In this document: positions 39,699-47,693 of the stretch, piece after piece
How positions within the stretch are numbered: the stretch's first letter is position 1
Layout of the letters: each line of letters starts with the position of its first letter
From: an uncultured Desulfobacter sp.
Lineage (GTDB): Bacteria > Desulfobacterota > Desulfobacteria > Desulfobacterales > Desulfobacteraceae
Length of the DNA: 64,000 nucleotides
Reading direction: 5' to 3'
NCBI RefSeq assembly: GCF_963665355.1
Contig: NZ_OY762229.1
Location: 4,588,001-4,652,000 of the forward strand
The notes under the pieces: model-generated
What the model was told of the DNA's origin: nothing
The model's input: only the letters and a program-made list of their open reading frames with translations
Database searches by the model: none
Position numbers and translations under genes: made by a program

Positions 39699-41113
39699 TG
39701 ATAAACTTGCCGCTTTTTTTTCCGGAACTGTTTACCCTGGGCATTGCCGCGGTATTTCTGATCCTGTCCCTTAGAACAGCAGATTCAGGGCGACAGCATA
39801 AACTTTGTCTGGTCCTTGCCGCTGCGGGGTTTGTGATCTGCATGGCAGGGGTAAGCCAGACCGGTACGTTGTTTAACGGCACCTATCGGCTGGATCTTTT
39901 TTCCCAGGTGTTCAAGGTGATGATTTATGCCGGATTCTTGTTGATTGTCACCTTGTGTTATGATTTGAAAGGCGTCCCGGAGAACCGGCACAATGAATTT
40001 TACATGATCCTTACGATCTGCACCCTGGCCCTGATGATCCTGGTAAGCTGTGTTCATTTCCTGCCCTTTTTCCTGGCACTGGAGACATCAAGTTATTGTC
40101 TGTACATCCTGGTTTTCATGCGAAAAGGGGATAAAAAAGGGATCGCATCCGGGGTGAAATATTTTTTCATCGGCGCCACGGCTTCAGCATTGATGCTGTT
40201 TGGATTTGCCCTGCTCTACTTTGCGGGCAACACGCTTTATTTCGCACAGCTTGGACCCAGCCTGGCCGGACAGCTGCACCGCCCGCTGGTCCAGGCCGGG
40301 TTTATCCTGGGGCTGTCCGGTCTTTTTTTCAAGCTTGCCGTGGCCCCGTTTCATTTTTGGGCACCCGATGTTTACGATGGTGCCCCCAACCAGGTGGCAG
40401 CCTATATCGCAACGGTTTCCAAGGTGGCGGCCATTGCCGCTGTCATTCGTCTGGTCGGGCTTTGCGGTGCCGACGGAAAGCAGCTGGTCTTTTTTCTTCT
40501 GGCCGTGTCCGCTGCTGCAATGACCATCGGCAATTTTGCCGCCATTGCCCAGGACGACCTGAAACGTATGCTGGCCTATTCCAGTATTGCCCATGCCGGT
40601 TATCTTATGATCGGAGTGGCGAGCATGAATTCCGCGGGCTGGACCAGTGCGGTTTTTTATGCCCTTTCTTTACTCATTATGAAGCTGACCGCTTTCATGG
40701 CTGTTATATTTGTCAGCCGGGACGGCGAAAACATCCGGATTTCCCAGCTGGCCGGCTTGCATCAACAGGCACCGGCCCTGGCCCTGGCACTGATGCTGGC
40801 CCTTTTCGGCCTGGCTGGCATTCCCCCAACTATCGGCTTTACAGCCAAACTGCTTATTTTTAAAGCGGCGTTGCAGAACGGCTACCTTGGCCTGGTGGTA
40901 TTTGCCATGCTCAATGTGGTGGTATCCCTTTATTATTATCTGAAAATATTGAAAGCTGCGTATTACGCTGCCCCGGAATCCCAAATGCAAGGCAGGGCCG
41001 AACCGGTTTCCATCAAGCTGATATCATATCTGATGATCGCCCTGATGATTCTTGGCGGGGTGGTTCCCCAAAGCGTTATTACCATTGCCGGTTCAATGAT
41101 TGATCTTATGTAA
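39698..41113 (+). CDS. nuoN: NADH-quinone oxidoreductase subunit N
   Basis: About 471 residues, the third antiporter-like subunit. The key glutamate is in FFLALETSSYCLYILVFM, and LAVAPFHFWAPDVYDGAPNQ is diagnostic. Its ATG overlaps the nuoM TGA (TGATG); a GTG three bases earlier is the alternative. It ends the operon, followed by a hairpin. Confidence 0.93.
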   Translation: MINLPLFFPELFTLGIAAVFLILSLRTADSGRQHKLCLVLAAAGFVICMAGVSQTGTLFNGTYRLDLFSQVFKVMIYAGFLLIVTLCYDLKGVPENRHNEFYMILTICTLALMILVSCVHFLPFFLALETSSYCLYILVFMRKGDKKGIASGVKYFFIGATASALMLFGFALLYFAGNTLYFAQLGPSLAGQLHRPLVQAGFILGLSGLFFKLAVAPFHFWAPDVYDGAPNQVAAYIATVSKVAAIAAVIRLVGLCGADGKQLVFFLLAVSAAAMTIGNFAAIAQDDLKRMLAYSSIAHAGYLMIGVASMNSAGWTSAVFYALSLLIMKLTAFMAVIFVSRDGENIRISQLAGLHQQAPALALALMLALFGLAGIPPTIGFTAKLLIFKAALQNGYLGLVVFAMLNVVVSLYYYLKILKAAYYAAPESQMQGRAEPVSIKLISYLMIALMILGGVVPQSVITIAGSMIDLM

Positions 41114-41136
41114 CGACAGTACGATGAATTGAAGGT

Positions 41137-41178
41137 CTCGTAAAAAGTCAGAAACGGTAAAATCAGACTTTTTACGAG
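41137..41178. terminator. Bidirectional hairpin after nuoN
   Basis: CTCGTAAAAAGTC (41137-41149) and GACTTTTTACGAG (41166-41178) form a perfect 13-bp stem with a 16-base loop, between the converging nuoN and acyl-CoA dehydrogenase genes. The stem itself contains T5/A5 and can work in both directions. Confidence 0.75.
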
Positions 41179-41195
41179 TGTTGTTACTTATTTTA

Positions 41196-42521
41196 TTAAG
41201 TTGTCTTTACCGGCTTGAATATTTTTCCGGAAAAAAGGCAGACCGGACATTGATCCGGCACCTGGTCTTCGTAATGGACATAACCGCACATGCTGCACCG
41301 CCAAACGGCTTGTCCGCTTTCCAGGCCCGATTGATCCCGCATCACAGGAAGTTCATCCAACGGGGGCATTACCGGTGTATAATTAGCCAGCACATGACCT
41401 GCAAGAATCATCCTTTGTACTTCACTGGTGCCTTCATATATCCGGTAGAGCCGGATATCCCGAAGCAGCTTTTCAATGGGAAACATCCGGGTATACCCAT
41501 ACCCGCCGAAAATCTGCAGAGCCTCGTCTGCCACCTGCCAGGCCGCCTCTGTGGCGTACATCTTGGCGATAGAGGCGGACAGGGTGGGGTCTTTTTGTTC
41601 ATCGGCTTCCCAAGCGGCCTTGAGGACAAGAAGGCGTGATATTTCAACCTTTTGGAACATTTCTGCAATCTTGAACTGCAGGGCCTGGAATCCTGAAAGT
41701 GCTGATCCGAAAGCCCTTCTTTTTTTTGCGTAGGAGATCGCATACTCCATGGCCGACCGTGCAGCCCCCACGGCAAACGCCCCGATAATGGGCCGGGTCC
41801 TGGAAAATGTCTGCATGGCCAGAACAAATCCTTTACCCGGTTCCGCCAGAACATTTTCCTTTGGCACCCGGACATCTTTGAATGCAATGGCTGCGGTATT
41901 TGAACTTCTCTGGCCCATTTTAGGGATGGGCCGGCCGGTGGTTACCCCGTCCCATTGCTTTTCCACCACAAAGGCGCAGATGCCCTTATGGCTGGATTCA
42001 GGGTCCACGGTCGCAAACACAGTTATAAAATCGGCTACTCCGGCATTGGTAATCCAGAATTTTGTCCCGTTCAGGATATAATCATCCCCGTCTTTTTTGG
42101 CCTGGCAGCGTATGGAGGAGACATCGGATCCCATGGTGGCTTCGGACGTGGCAAAACAGATCAATTTAAAATCATTTGCGATCTGCGTAAGATATTTTTG
42201 CTTTGCCGTTGTATTGTCCGACAGCAGGATCGGCTCCAGTCCCAAGCTGTTATCAAACAGCGATGTGGCGATCCCGGGGCAGGCAGCGGCAACCTCTTCT
42301 GTAATAATAGCCCCTTCAACCAGCCCATACCCCTTGCCGCCGTATTCTTTTGGAATATCTGAATTCATCAGCCCGTCATGAAACGCTTTTTTAAGGACAT
42401 GTACGGGCAAAGTGTCATTTTCATCAGCAGACCAGGCTTCGGGCAGGACATGTTTAAGGGAAAATTCGCGGGCTTTGGCCTGCAGTTTTTTCCGGGCATC
42501 TGAAAGTTCAAAATTGAGCAT
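41196..42521 (-). CDS. Acyl-CoA dehydrogenase with C-terminal rubredoxin-like domain
   Basis: A 441-residue protein. Residues 1 to about 385 are a complete acyl-CoA dehydrogenase: FAD/substrate segments (ATSEATMGSDVSSIRCQAKK, FWITNAGVADFITVFA) and the catalytic Glu in YRIYEGTSEVQRMIL. The last 35 residues are a small Cys-x2-Cys zinc-ribbon/rubredoxin-like unit (WRCSMCGYVHYE and DQCPVCLFSG). The natural electron acceptor of such enzymes is electron-transferring flavoprotein; the fused domain might provide a direct iron site instead. It fits beta-oxidation or aromatic degradation in sulfate reducers. The gene converges on nuoN. Confidence 0.9.
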   Translation of the reverse strand: MLNFELSDARKKLQAKAREFSLKHVLPEAWSADENDTLPVHVLKKAFHDGLMNSDIPKEYGGKGYGLVEGAIITEEVAAACPGIATSLFDNSLGLEPILLSDNTTAKQKYLTQIANDFKLICFATSEATMGSDVSSIRCQAKKDGDDYILNGTKFWITNAGVADFITVFATVDPESSHKGICAFVVEKQWDGVTTGRPIPKMGQRSSNTAAIAFKDVRVPKENVLAEPGKGFVLAMQTFSRTRPIIGAFAVGAARSAMEYAISYAKKRRAFGSALSGFQALQFKIAEMFQKVEISRLLVLKAAWEADEQKDPTLSASIAKMYATEAAWQVADEALQIFGGYGYTRMFPIEKLLRDIRLYRIYEGTSEVQRMILAGHVLANYTPVMPPLDELPVMRDQSGLESGQAVWRCSMCGYVHYEDQVPDQCPVCLFSGKIFKPVKTT

Positions 42522-42639
42522 GGTTTTTCCCTTTTTTTATATGAAAGATTGGGTAAGCCACCAAAATCTTTCAAACTTCGTTGTGGGCTGAGCCCGGCAG
42601 TTGATATGTCAGATCAGCCCATGGCTGTTTTATGAAACA

Positions 42640-42708
42640 GTGTCCGTCCGAAAATATGAATTCTCTTCCGGCAAAAAAACGGGGAAAAGGCTATTTTCGG
42701 ACGGACAC
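42640..42708. terminator. 17-bp inverted repeat between two minus-strand genes
   Basis: GTGTCCGTCCGAAAATA (42640-42656) and TATTTTCGGACGGACAC (42692-42708) are a perfect 17-bp pair with a 35-base loop, 27 bp after the small gene at 42735. Next to it CTGTTT-TATG-AAACAG (42625-42640) is another dyad. It may end the small gene's transcript; the arms also look like the ends of a short insertion. Confidence 0.5.
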
Positions 42709-42734
42709 AAAATAATTTTCAGGCACAAGTTTTT

Positions 42735-42977
42735 TTAAAATCCAACATTATCTTTGAGCTGGCTGATCTCGATGCCAAGGCTTACGCATTGCCGGCCTTG
42801 CAGGCATAGTTCCGCATCGCCGGGTTCAAGAAAAGTCTCTAAAGATTTATTGTCCTTTTTTAAAAACACTTTCCAGCGGTCATTATCATCATCAAATGAA
42901 ACCTTGACATCTATACCGCAGGTTCCGATATCCGGGTAAATCTGTTCAATTTTTCGGCAAAGTTCGTCTTTATTCAT
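42735..42977 (-). CDS. Small cytoplasmic hypothetical protein
   Basis: 80 residues with GAGGT 8 bases before its ATG. It begins MNKDELCRKIEQIYPDIGTC and later reads VKVSFDDDNDRWKVFLKKDN; the predicted alpha-beta pattern and lack of signal peptide suggest a small soluble protein. Four Cys are present (residues 7, 20, 58, 64). I do not recognise a family. It is upstream of the acyl-CoA dehydrogenase gene on the same strand but separated by strong hairpins. Confidence 0.65.
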   Translation of the reverse strand: MNKDELCRKIEQIYPDIGTCGIDVKVSFDDDNDRWKVFLKKDNKSLETFLEPGDAELCLQGRQCVSLGIEISQLKDNVGF

Positions 42978-43680
42978 TGTAGTTACCTCGCTTAAAAAAG
43001 ATATGCGTTTAATTCCGACACAAGCACTATTATTAAATTAATCCATCACATGGGCAATAAAAATAGGCAGTTGTTTGTATTATGCATACCAGTAGTACGC
43101 CTATTTAAGAAGCAATCCATCGTGCAAAGGCTCAAAAGATACAGCGTTTTTATGGTGGATATGGGGGAATATGCACATATACAAACCGCTAATGCTTGTA
43201 GTCTAATCAGTTTGTGTAGAAAGCTGCGGTCCGCCCTGGTCTTAGCTCAAAAGGTGGTCTGGGATACATCATAAAAGGCTCGTTGGTCTGAAACAATCTG
43301 TGGAAAACAACAACGGCATCAAGCCGTATCTCCGGAGTGCGCCTTTAAATCCGGGACATTAAACCCACGATGTTCTTCATTTAGAAAACAGGAAATATGC
43401 GCCAGGTAAAGAAACAAAATTCAGGCAGTTTCTATCAAAATTATTCCAATTTATCCTTGTGCGGACAATCTGCAAACGATATAAATCCCATAGTCGAAAA
43501 ATTCATGTCCAGCACTGACCAGCGGCATTGTTCAACAACGTTTTATCAATAATCCCGCTTGCTGGTACAACCGGTTTAGCCATAACGAAGAATTTTCGGA
43601 AACCGTACTGTCTTGGCCTTTGTATGGGCGGGACTATTGATAAAACGCTTCTGGTTAAGTACACCTAATAGGACGGTACT
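42978..43680. other. 700-bp gap, start of the accessory region
   Basis: No supported gene. A 74-codon plus-strand frame (43050-43274) has no ribosome-binding site. Composition changes here to lower GC with no codon pattern. The right end holds the 20-bp inverted repeat at 43539-43647. Confidence 0.5.
43539..43647. repeat. 20-bp inverted repeat flanking 69 bp (MITE-like)
   Basis: The left arm, 43539-43558, reads CGTTTTATCAATAATCCCGC. The right arm, 43628-43647, is its inverse with one mismatch (A to G after CAATA). The 109-bp unit ends 33 bp before the protease start. It could be a small non-autonomous mobile element, or two copies of a regulator site. Target-site duplications are not obvious. 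Confidence 0.5.
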
Positions 43681-44484
43681 GTGATTAGGAAAACATTGGA
43701 TAGAGTTCGTCGGGCTACTTTCTGCGTTGAACTGCCAAATAAGGCGCAGCATGGAATGCCATCTCCCACCGGCACAGGTTTTTTCGTTTCTCCAGATGGG
43801 TGGTTTGTTACAGCAGCACACGTAGTCTCAGAAAATGGGGCTGCTGACGGACCGCAAAGGGGCGACATAGATAAAGCCTGGTTCATGAAAGAAGGCCAAG
43901 GAATGGGGCCGGTAACAATGTGCCAATCTATTACCCTTGAACATGTATTGCCGGAATTTGACTTGGCTCTTTTGAAAGTTGATTTTGGCAAAAATGCCAA
44001 TAAAGAATGGCTAAAGGGGCAGACCGAATTTCCTTATATACAAGTATCTACAAGACAGCTGGAAATGGGCGAGCCAGTTTATTCATTTGGCTATCCTTTG
44101 TCTTCATCAAAGGTTGAAAAGCAACAGTCCGCTATTGTTGGTAGTTTAGAGTTAAGTCCACGGTTAACTTCAGCTATTGTGTCATCCGAGCTTGATAAAA
44201 CTAAGATGGTTATTACGGGAAATGATCCACAACACTATGTACTGGATAAAGCTCTTAATTATGGAAATAGTGGTGGCCCAATCGTATCGTCAGAAACTGG
44301 CCACGTTCATGCCTTATGTTCTCGTTTCCAGCCCGTATTTGTTCCGCAGACTCATTTGGCTGATCCGCAAGGCCGCTATCCTCATATAATGATTCCAAGT
44401 TTGTACGGTGTTGTATCAAGCCTTAGGAATAATCCAGTAATCCAGCTCTTTACACAGTTAAATATTCCCTTGGTGCCGGAGTGA
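43681..44484 (+). CDS. Trypsin-like serine protease
   Basis: A 267-residue chymotrypsin-fold protease. The catalytic triad is complete: His47 in VTAAHVVSE, Asp94 in EFDLALLKV, and Ser197 in YGNSGGPIV. There is no PDZ domain and no signal peptide, so it is probably cytoplasmic and unlike DegP. The start is GTG with AGGACGG about 6 bases upstream. Stand-alone cytoplasmic trypsin-like proteases are often found in defence or signalling islands; here the context is a decayed mobile region with a group II intron end 90 bp downstream and an inverted repeat upstream. Confidence 0.85.
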   Translation: MIRKTLDRVRRATFCVELPNKAQHGMPSPTGTGFFVSPDGWFVTAAHVVSENGAADGPQRGDIDKAWFMKEGQGMGPVTMCQSITLEHVLPEFDLALLKVDFGKNANKEWLKGQTEFPYIQVSTRQLEMGEPVYSFGYPLSSSKVEKQQSAIVGSLELSPRLTSAIVSSELDKTKMVITGNDPQHYVLDKALNYGNSGGPIVSSETGHVHALCSRFQPVFVPQTHLADPQGRYPHIMIPSLYGVVSSLRNNPVIQLFTQLNIPLVPE

Positions 44485-44573
44485 GGGTGTACTTAATCGG
44501 GATAGGACTCCCCATCACTGAGGAGCCCTCCCAAGTGAGTAGCCCAAAGGAACTTCCCCTTCAGGCTCTCTCA

Positions 44574-44607
44574 AAACCGGACGTGAATCTCTCGACTCAT
44601 CCGGCTC
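44574..44607 (-). ncRNA. Group II intron domain V
   Basis: On the minus strand the sequence starts GAGCCGGATGAGTCGAGAG and ends ATTCACGTCCGGTTT, folding into the short hairpin with a GAGCCG foot that marks the catalytic domain V of bacterial group II introns. It lies 7 bp downstream of the reverse transcriptase fragment, in the correct order. The intron's 3' end (domain VI and exon) should follow at about 44500-44570; the 5' part is missing. Confidence 0.75.
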
Positions 44608-44614
44608 CTGTCGT

Positions 44615-45166
44615 TCAGCCGTTTTTTTTATACAGGACACGCCAATGAACAAAAAGATTCGGCTGTCGTTCAGCAATCTGTGTCAACCATCTTGTGGCCT
44701 TTTGTTGACGTCCTCTGAGTTTCTTATATTTACAGGTTGCCCAACGCACTAACCGCCAATTTATATGATGGAGAATCCCAGACATCTCAGAAGGATTGTA
44801 CCGCCCATAATAATTAATCCAGCCTTGGACTATTGGATTACATTCTATAGCCAGATCCTCAAGCGTTTCCCCTGGCCGTAATTGCCAGTTCCAACTGCGT
44901 ACTTTCTGTCTGATTGCCTTTGCAGTCTTGTTGCTTATCGCTGGTGTGAAGTTTTCAAAAAATTTTCCTCTGCGATTTCTTGATAATCTGGGCCGAAATG
45001 TATACCCCAGAAAATCAAACTTCATAACAGGATAATCTCCTTTTCGATCTTCATCCTTGCAATAAACTATTTTTGTCTTTTCAGGGTGTAGCTCCAGCCC
45101 GCATTCACCAAATCTTGACTCCAAGTCAGCTTTTAACTGTTTGGCTAATGGTTCAGTTCTGCAGTG
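44615..45166 (-). pseudogene. Group II intron reverse transcriptase/maturase, 3' fragment
   Basis: About 183 codons of the LtrA-type protein. In-frame sequence begins at HCRTEPLAKQLKADLE and continues FGECGLELHPEKTKIVYCKD, then the maturase domain (NPIVQGWINYYGRYNPSEMS, TRWLTQIAERQPNLFVHW). The catalytic YADD motif, which should lie about five residues before HCRTE, is absent, as are the finger and palm regions. The break falls at 45167-45180, where a recombinase fragment begins on the other strand. It cannot be active. Confidence 0.88.
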
Positions 45167-45179
45167 CCAAACAGGTACT

Positions 45180-45539
45180 ATGGCTGAGGCAGAATTTCAT
45201 GTCATTCGAGCCTGATTAGAAGGTGGTATACGGAATAAAGCTGCCAAAGGGGAGTTGCGCCGGGGGCTGCCGGTCGGCTTTATCTGGGGTGATCAGGATG
45301 GAGAAGTTTTAATTCATCCCGACCAGGCCGTTACCGGAGCCATTCATACTGTTTTTGAAAAATTTACGCATATGGGGTCTGTCCGGCAAGTATGGCTATG
45401 GTTTCGATCAAACAAATTACTATTTCCGTTGCAAACCATCCTTCTTCCGGAAATTAAATGGGTGACGGCCAGCTACCATGCAATCCATTACACCCTTCGC
45501 CTCCATCAGGCTGGATCTAAGACTTGCCAAATGCATTGA
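45180..45539 (+). pseudogene. Serine recombinase fragment with internal stop
   Basis: The frame reads MAEAEFHVIRA, then a TGA stop (45213-45215), then LEGGIRNKAAKGELRRGLPV and GFIWGDQDGEVLIHPDQAV. It continues to GSVRQVWLWFRSNKLLFPLQ and WVTASYHAIHYTL, after which similarity is lost. This matches the middle of large serine recombinases of the Pin/Resolvase type. The catalytic N-domain and the C-terminus are missing. Confidence 0.8.
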
Positions 45540-45694
45540 AATTGTTTACATTTACTCACTTTTAAGATTACGCCCGGTAACACGATACCTCTAAATCTGA
45601 CCGCGTTGATAACCCGATTTGCTGAGCGTCTATTCGAACCGGATCCAAATGCGCTATTGAATGATTAACCAGCCGACCATGAAAGGATAAAGCA

Positions 45695-46553
45695 ATGCCA
45701 AGAAATATGATGAAGGCGATTCGGATACACGAATTCGGTGGCCCTGAGGTGTTACGCTACGAGGATGCTCCGTTGCCTGAGTTGAAAGCGGGTGAAGTCC
45801 TCGTTCGCGTTCACGCAATCGGCCTCAATCCCCCCGATTGGTACCTACGCGAAGGATATAAGATGCTTCCTCCCGAGTGGCAGCCACAGGTGTCCTTTCC
45901 CGTCATCCTGGGAACTGACATTTCTGGAGTTGTCGAGGCGGTCGCCGAAGATGTTAAAGACTTCTCCATCGGAGACGAAGTGTATTCTATGGTTCGCTTT
46001 CCAAGCGGCCTTGCAGGGGACAGCAAGGCCTATGCTGAATACGTCAGCGTGCCGTCATCGGAAGTTGCACTAAAGCCGACAGGCATTGATCACGTGCATG
46101 CCGCCGGAGCGCCAATGTCGTTGCTCACCGCATGGCAGTTCATGATTGACCTGGGGCACAAAGAGCCGAACCCGCTACAGCCGAATCGACATGAACCGAT
46201 ACCGCTCGAGGGCAAGACAGTTCTCATAAACGGAGCCGCAGGCGGCGTGGGGCACTTCGCGATGCAAATAGCAAAAATGAAAGGAGCGCACACTGAAGCA
46301 TGGAGGTGCCTTGTTCCCGATATTTCCCTTGGGCTTTTCCGGTGCCGAGGAGGCCAAGAAGCTGGGTGTTACGGTTTCGGCAACTCAGGTCCGTTCAAAT
46401 GGCGCTCAGTTGGAGGAAGTTGGAAAATTTCTCGATGCTGACACCATTCGTGTTGTGATTGACAGCACATTTCCGCTTGCCGATGGTCGTAAAGCGCATG
46501 AACGTGCCGCTCGTGGGCACATGCAAGGCAAGATCGTACTCACTGTCGGGTGA
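45695..46553 (+). pseudogene. Zinc-type alcohol dehydrogenase/quinone reductase with internal out-of-frame deletion
   Basis: The first part (45695 to about 46290) is a good NADP-dependent oxidoreductase: IHEFGGPEVLRYEDAPLPEL, NPPDWYLREGYKMLPPEWQP, and the nucleotide loop LINGAAGGVGHFAMQIAKM. At about 46288-46294 it jumps to another frame that reads LKHGGALFPIFPLGFSGAEE and runs to HMQGKIVLTVG at 46553. Roughly 70 residues of the Rossmann domain are missing, so the product would be inactive. AAAGGATAAAGCA precedes the ATG. Codon use and GC are higher than nearby genes, suggesting transfer. Between it and the recombinase remnant, a frame ending AERLFEPDPNALLND-stop at about 45664 may be the tail of another broken gene. 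Confidence 0.82.
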
Positions 46554-46620
46554 CGATGAAACCGGCCTAACCGGGCTGACTGCGTCCAGTACCAGACAAA
46601 GTATAGAGTAAAAACTCAAT

Positions 46621-46726
46621 GATAAAATAAATGAGATAAAATGAGTGAGATAAAATGAGTGAGATAAAATGAGTGAGATAAAATGAGTGAGATAAAATGA
46701 GTGAGATAAAATGAGTGAGATAAAAA
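46621..46726. repeat. 14-bp minisatellite (GATAAAATGAGTGA)
   Basis: Seven copies of GATAAAATGAGTGA start at 46635, 46649, 46663, 46677, 46691, 46705 and 46719 (the last partial), with a degenerate copy at 46621. Copies are identical, which suggests recent slippage. The period is not a multiple of three and no ribosome-binding site is present, so it is not coding. It begins about 70 bp after the broken dehydrogenase. Confidence 0.9.
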
Positions 46727-47081
46727 CAGCCGAAGGAGTTGGAAGAGAAATAATCAGTCATCTAAGTGAAAATAATGAACATCATCGCTGTAAGCCTCTT
46801 TTTTCGCTTGTTCGTTGAAAGATGGCCCACTATCGCATGGCTTGCTAACCGATGAAAGATGGGGTTTATAGAGCGCTTACGTTGCAACGCGTATAAAAGT
46901 TTAAAAACCGGAACATGAAGGCTTGCCTGGGCTCTTTTTTTGCGATATTTATGATCGTAATGCAAAACAGCCGTTTGAGTATAAAAATGTGATCATGATG
47001 ACAGCCGGACAGGTCTGTTAACTTCAGATGGTTGTTACAGGAGGAGAACGGTTCAAAAAACAATCATAGTGGAGGTTGCTG
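46727..47081. other. Upstream region of the signalling/modification operon
   Basis: About 350 bp without a gene. It probably holds the promoter of the six-gene operon that starts at 47082. A small direct repeat (GAAAGATGG at 46818 and 46852 or so) is seen. No convincing -35/-10 pair was found. Confidence 0.4.
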
Positions 47082-47693
47082 ATGAAGAGGCTGTCTTTTT
47101 ATACTGCTGTCGGATTTTTTTTCCTGATTTGTTCCCCAGGCAGTCATTCCGCTTTTGGTCAGGATTTTGTCAGAGGCAAGCTTGGAATTTTTGTTAAAAC
47201 CGATCAAAAAGAGTACCAGGCTAAAAAAAACAATGAGATTGCACCCGGGACCTTTTTAAGGCTATTTCTTTTTCCGGAGAAGAACTGCTTTATATACTCA
47301 TTCCACAGTGATGGAAATAGTGTGGAAGCCCTTCATCCACCAAGGCAGATCATTACCCGGGACAGCCTTATTTTACCGGCATCCAACACCTTTTATGAAA
47401 TCGGGGCTGAAGATAAAACTGCATCCTTTTATCTGATAATCAGCTCTGAACCAATTTCAGAACTGAACCGCATATCCACAAAGTTACCAGTTGAACAGTG
47501 GGGAAAGATCCAAAGGGATCTGATGAAAAAAAGCCGGATTCTTGACAATCCTGATAATAATCTTCCCTTTTCCCTGGCCGGCAACGTAAGAGGGGAAGAA
47601 GATTCTTTCAATGCCTCATTCATTGATAAGTTACCAGTTTCCTCGGGAAGGAAACTGATTCTTCGAACCTATGATTTTCAAATTAAGAAATAA
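47082..47693 (+). CDS. DUF4384-like secreted protein
   Basis: About 203 residues with a signal peptide (KRLSFYTAVGFFFLICSPGS). The mature part (GKLGIFVKTDQKEYQAKKNN, then LRLFLFPEKNCFIYSFHSDG and ALHPPRQIITRDSLILPA) fits the DUF4384 beta-sandwich, often fused to caspase-like or kinase domains in other bacteria. The ATG at 47082 follows GGAGG at 6 bases. It overlaps the CHASE2-cyclase gene by 23 bp. A much shorter relative may occur at 21154-21396. Confidence 0.75.
   Translation: MKRLSFYTAVGFFFLICSPGSHSAFGQDFVRGKLGIFVKTDQKEYQAKKNNEIAPGTFLRLFLFPEKNCFIYSFHSDGNSVEALHPPRQIITRDSLILPASNTFYEIGAEDKTASFYLIISSEPISELNRISTKLPVEQWGKIQRDLMKKSRILDNPDNNLPFSLAGNVRGEEDSFNASFIDKLPVSSGRKLILRTYDFQIKK

Noticed and set aside
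43050-43274. 74-codon plus-strand frame
   Set aside because: No ribosome-binding site and unusual composition in a non-coding gap.
46621-46726. Possible CRISPR array or repeat-protein gene
   Set aside because: The 14-bp units have no spacers and a period not divisible by three.
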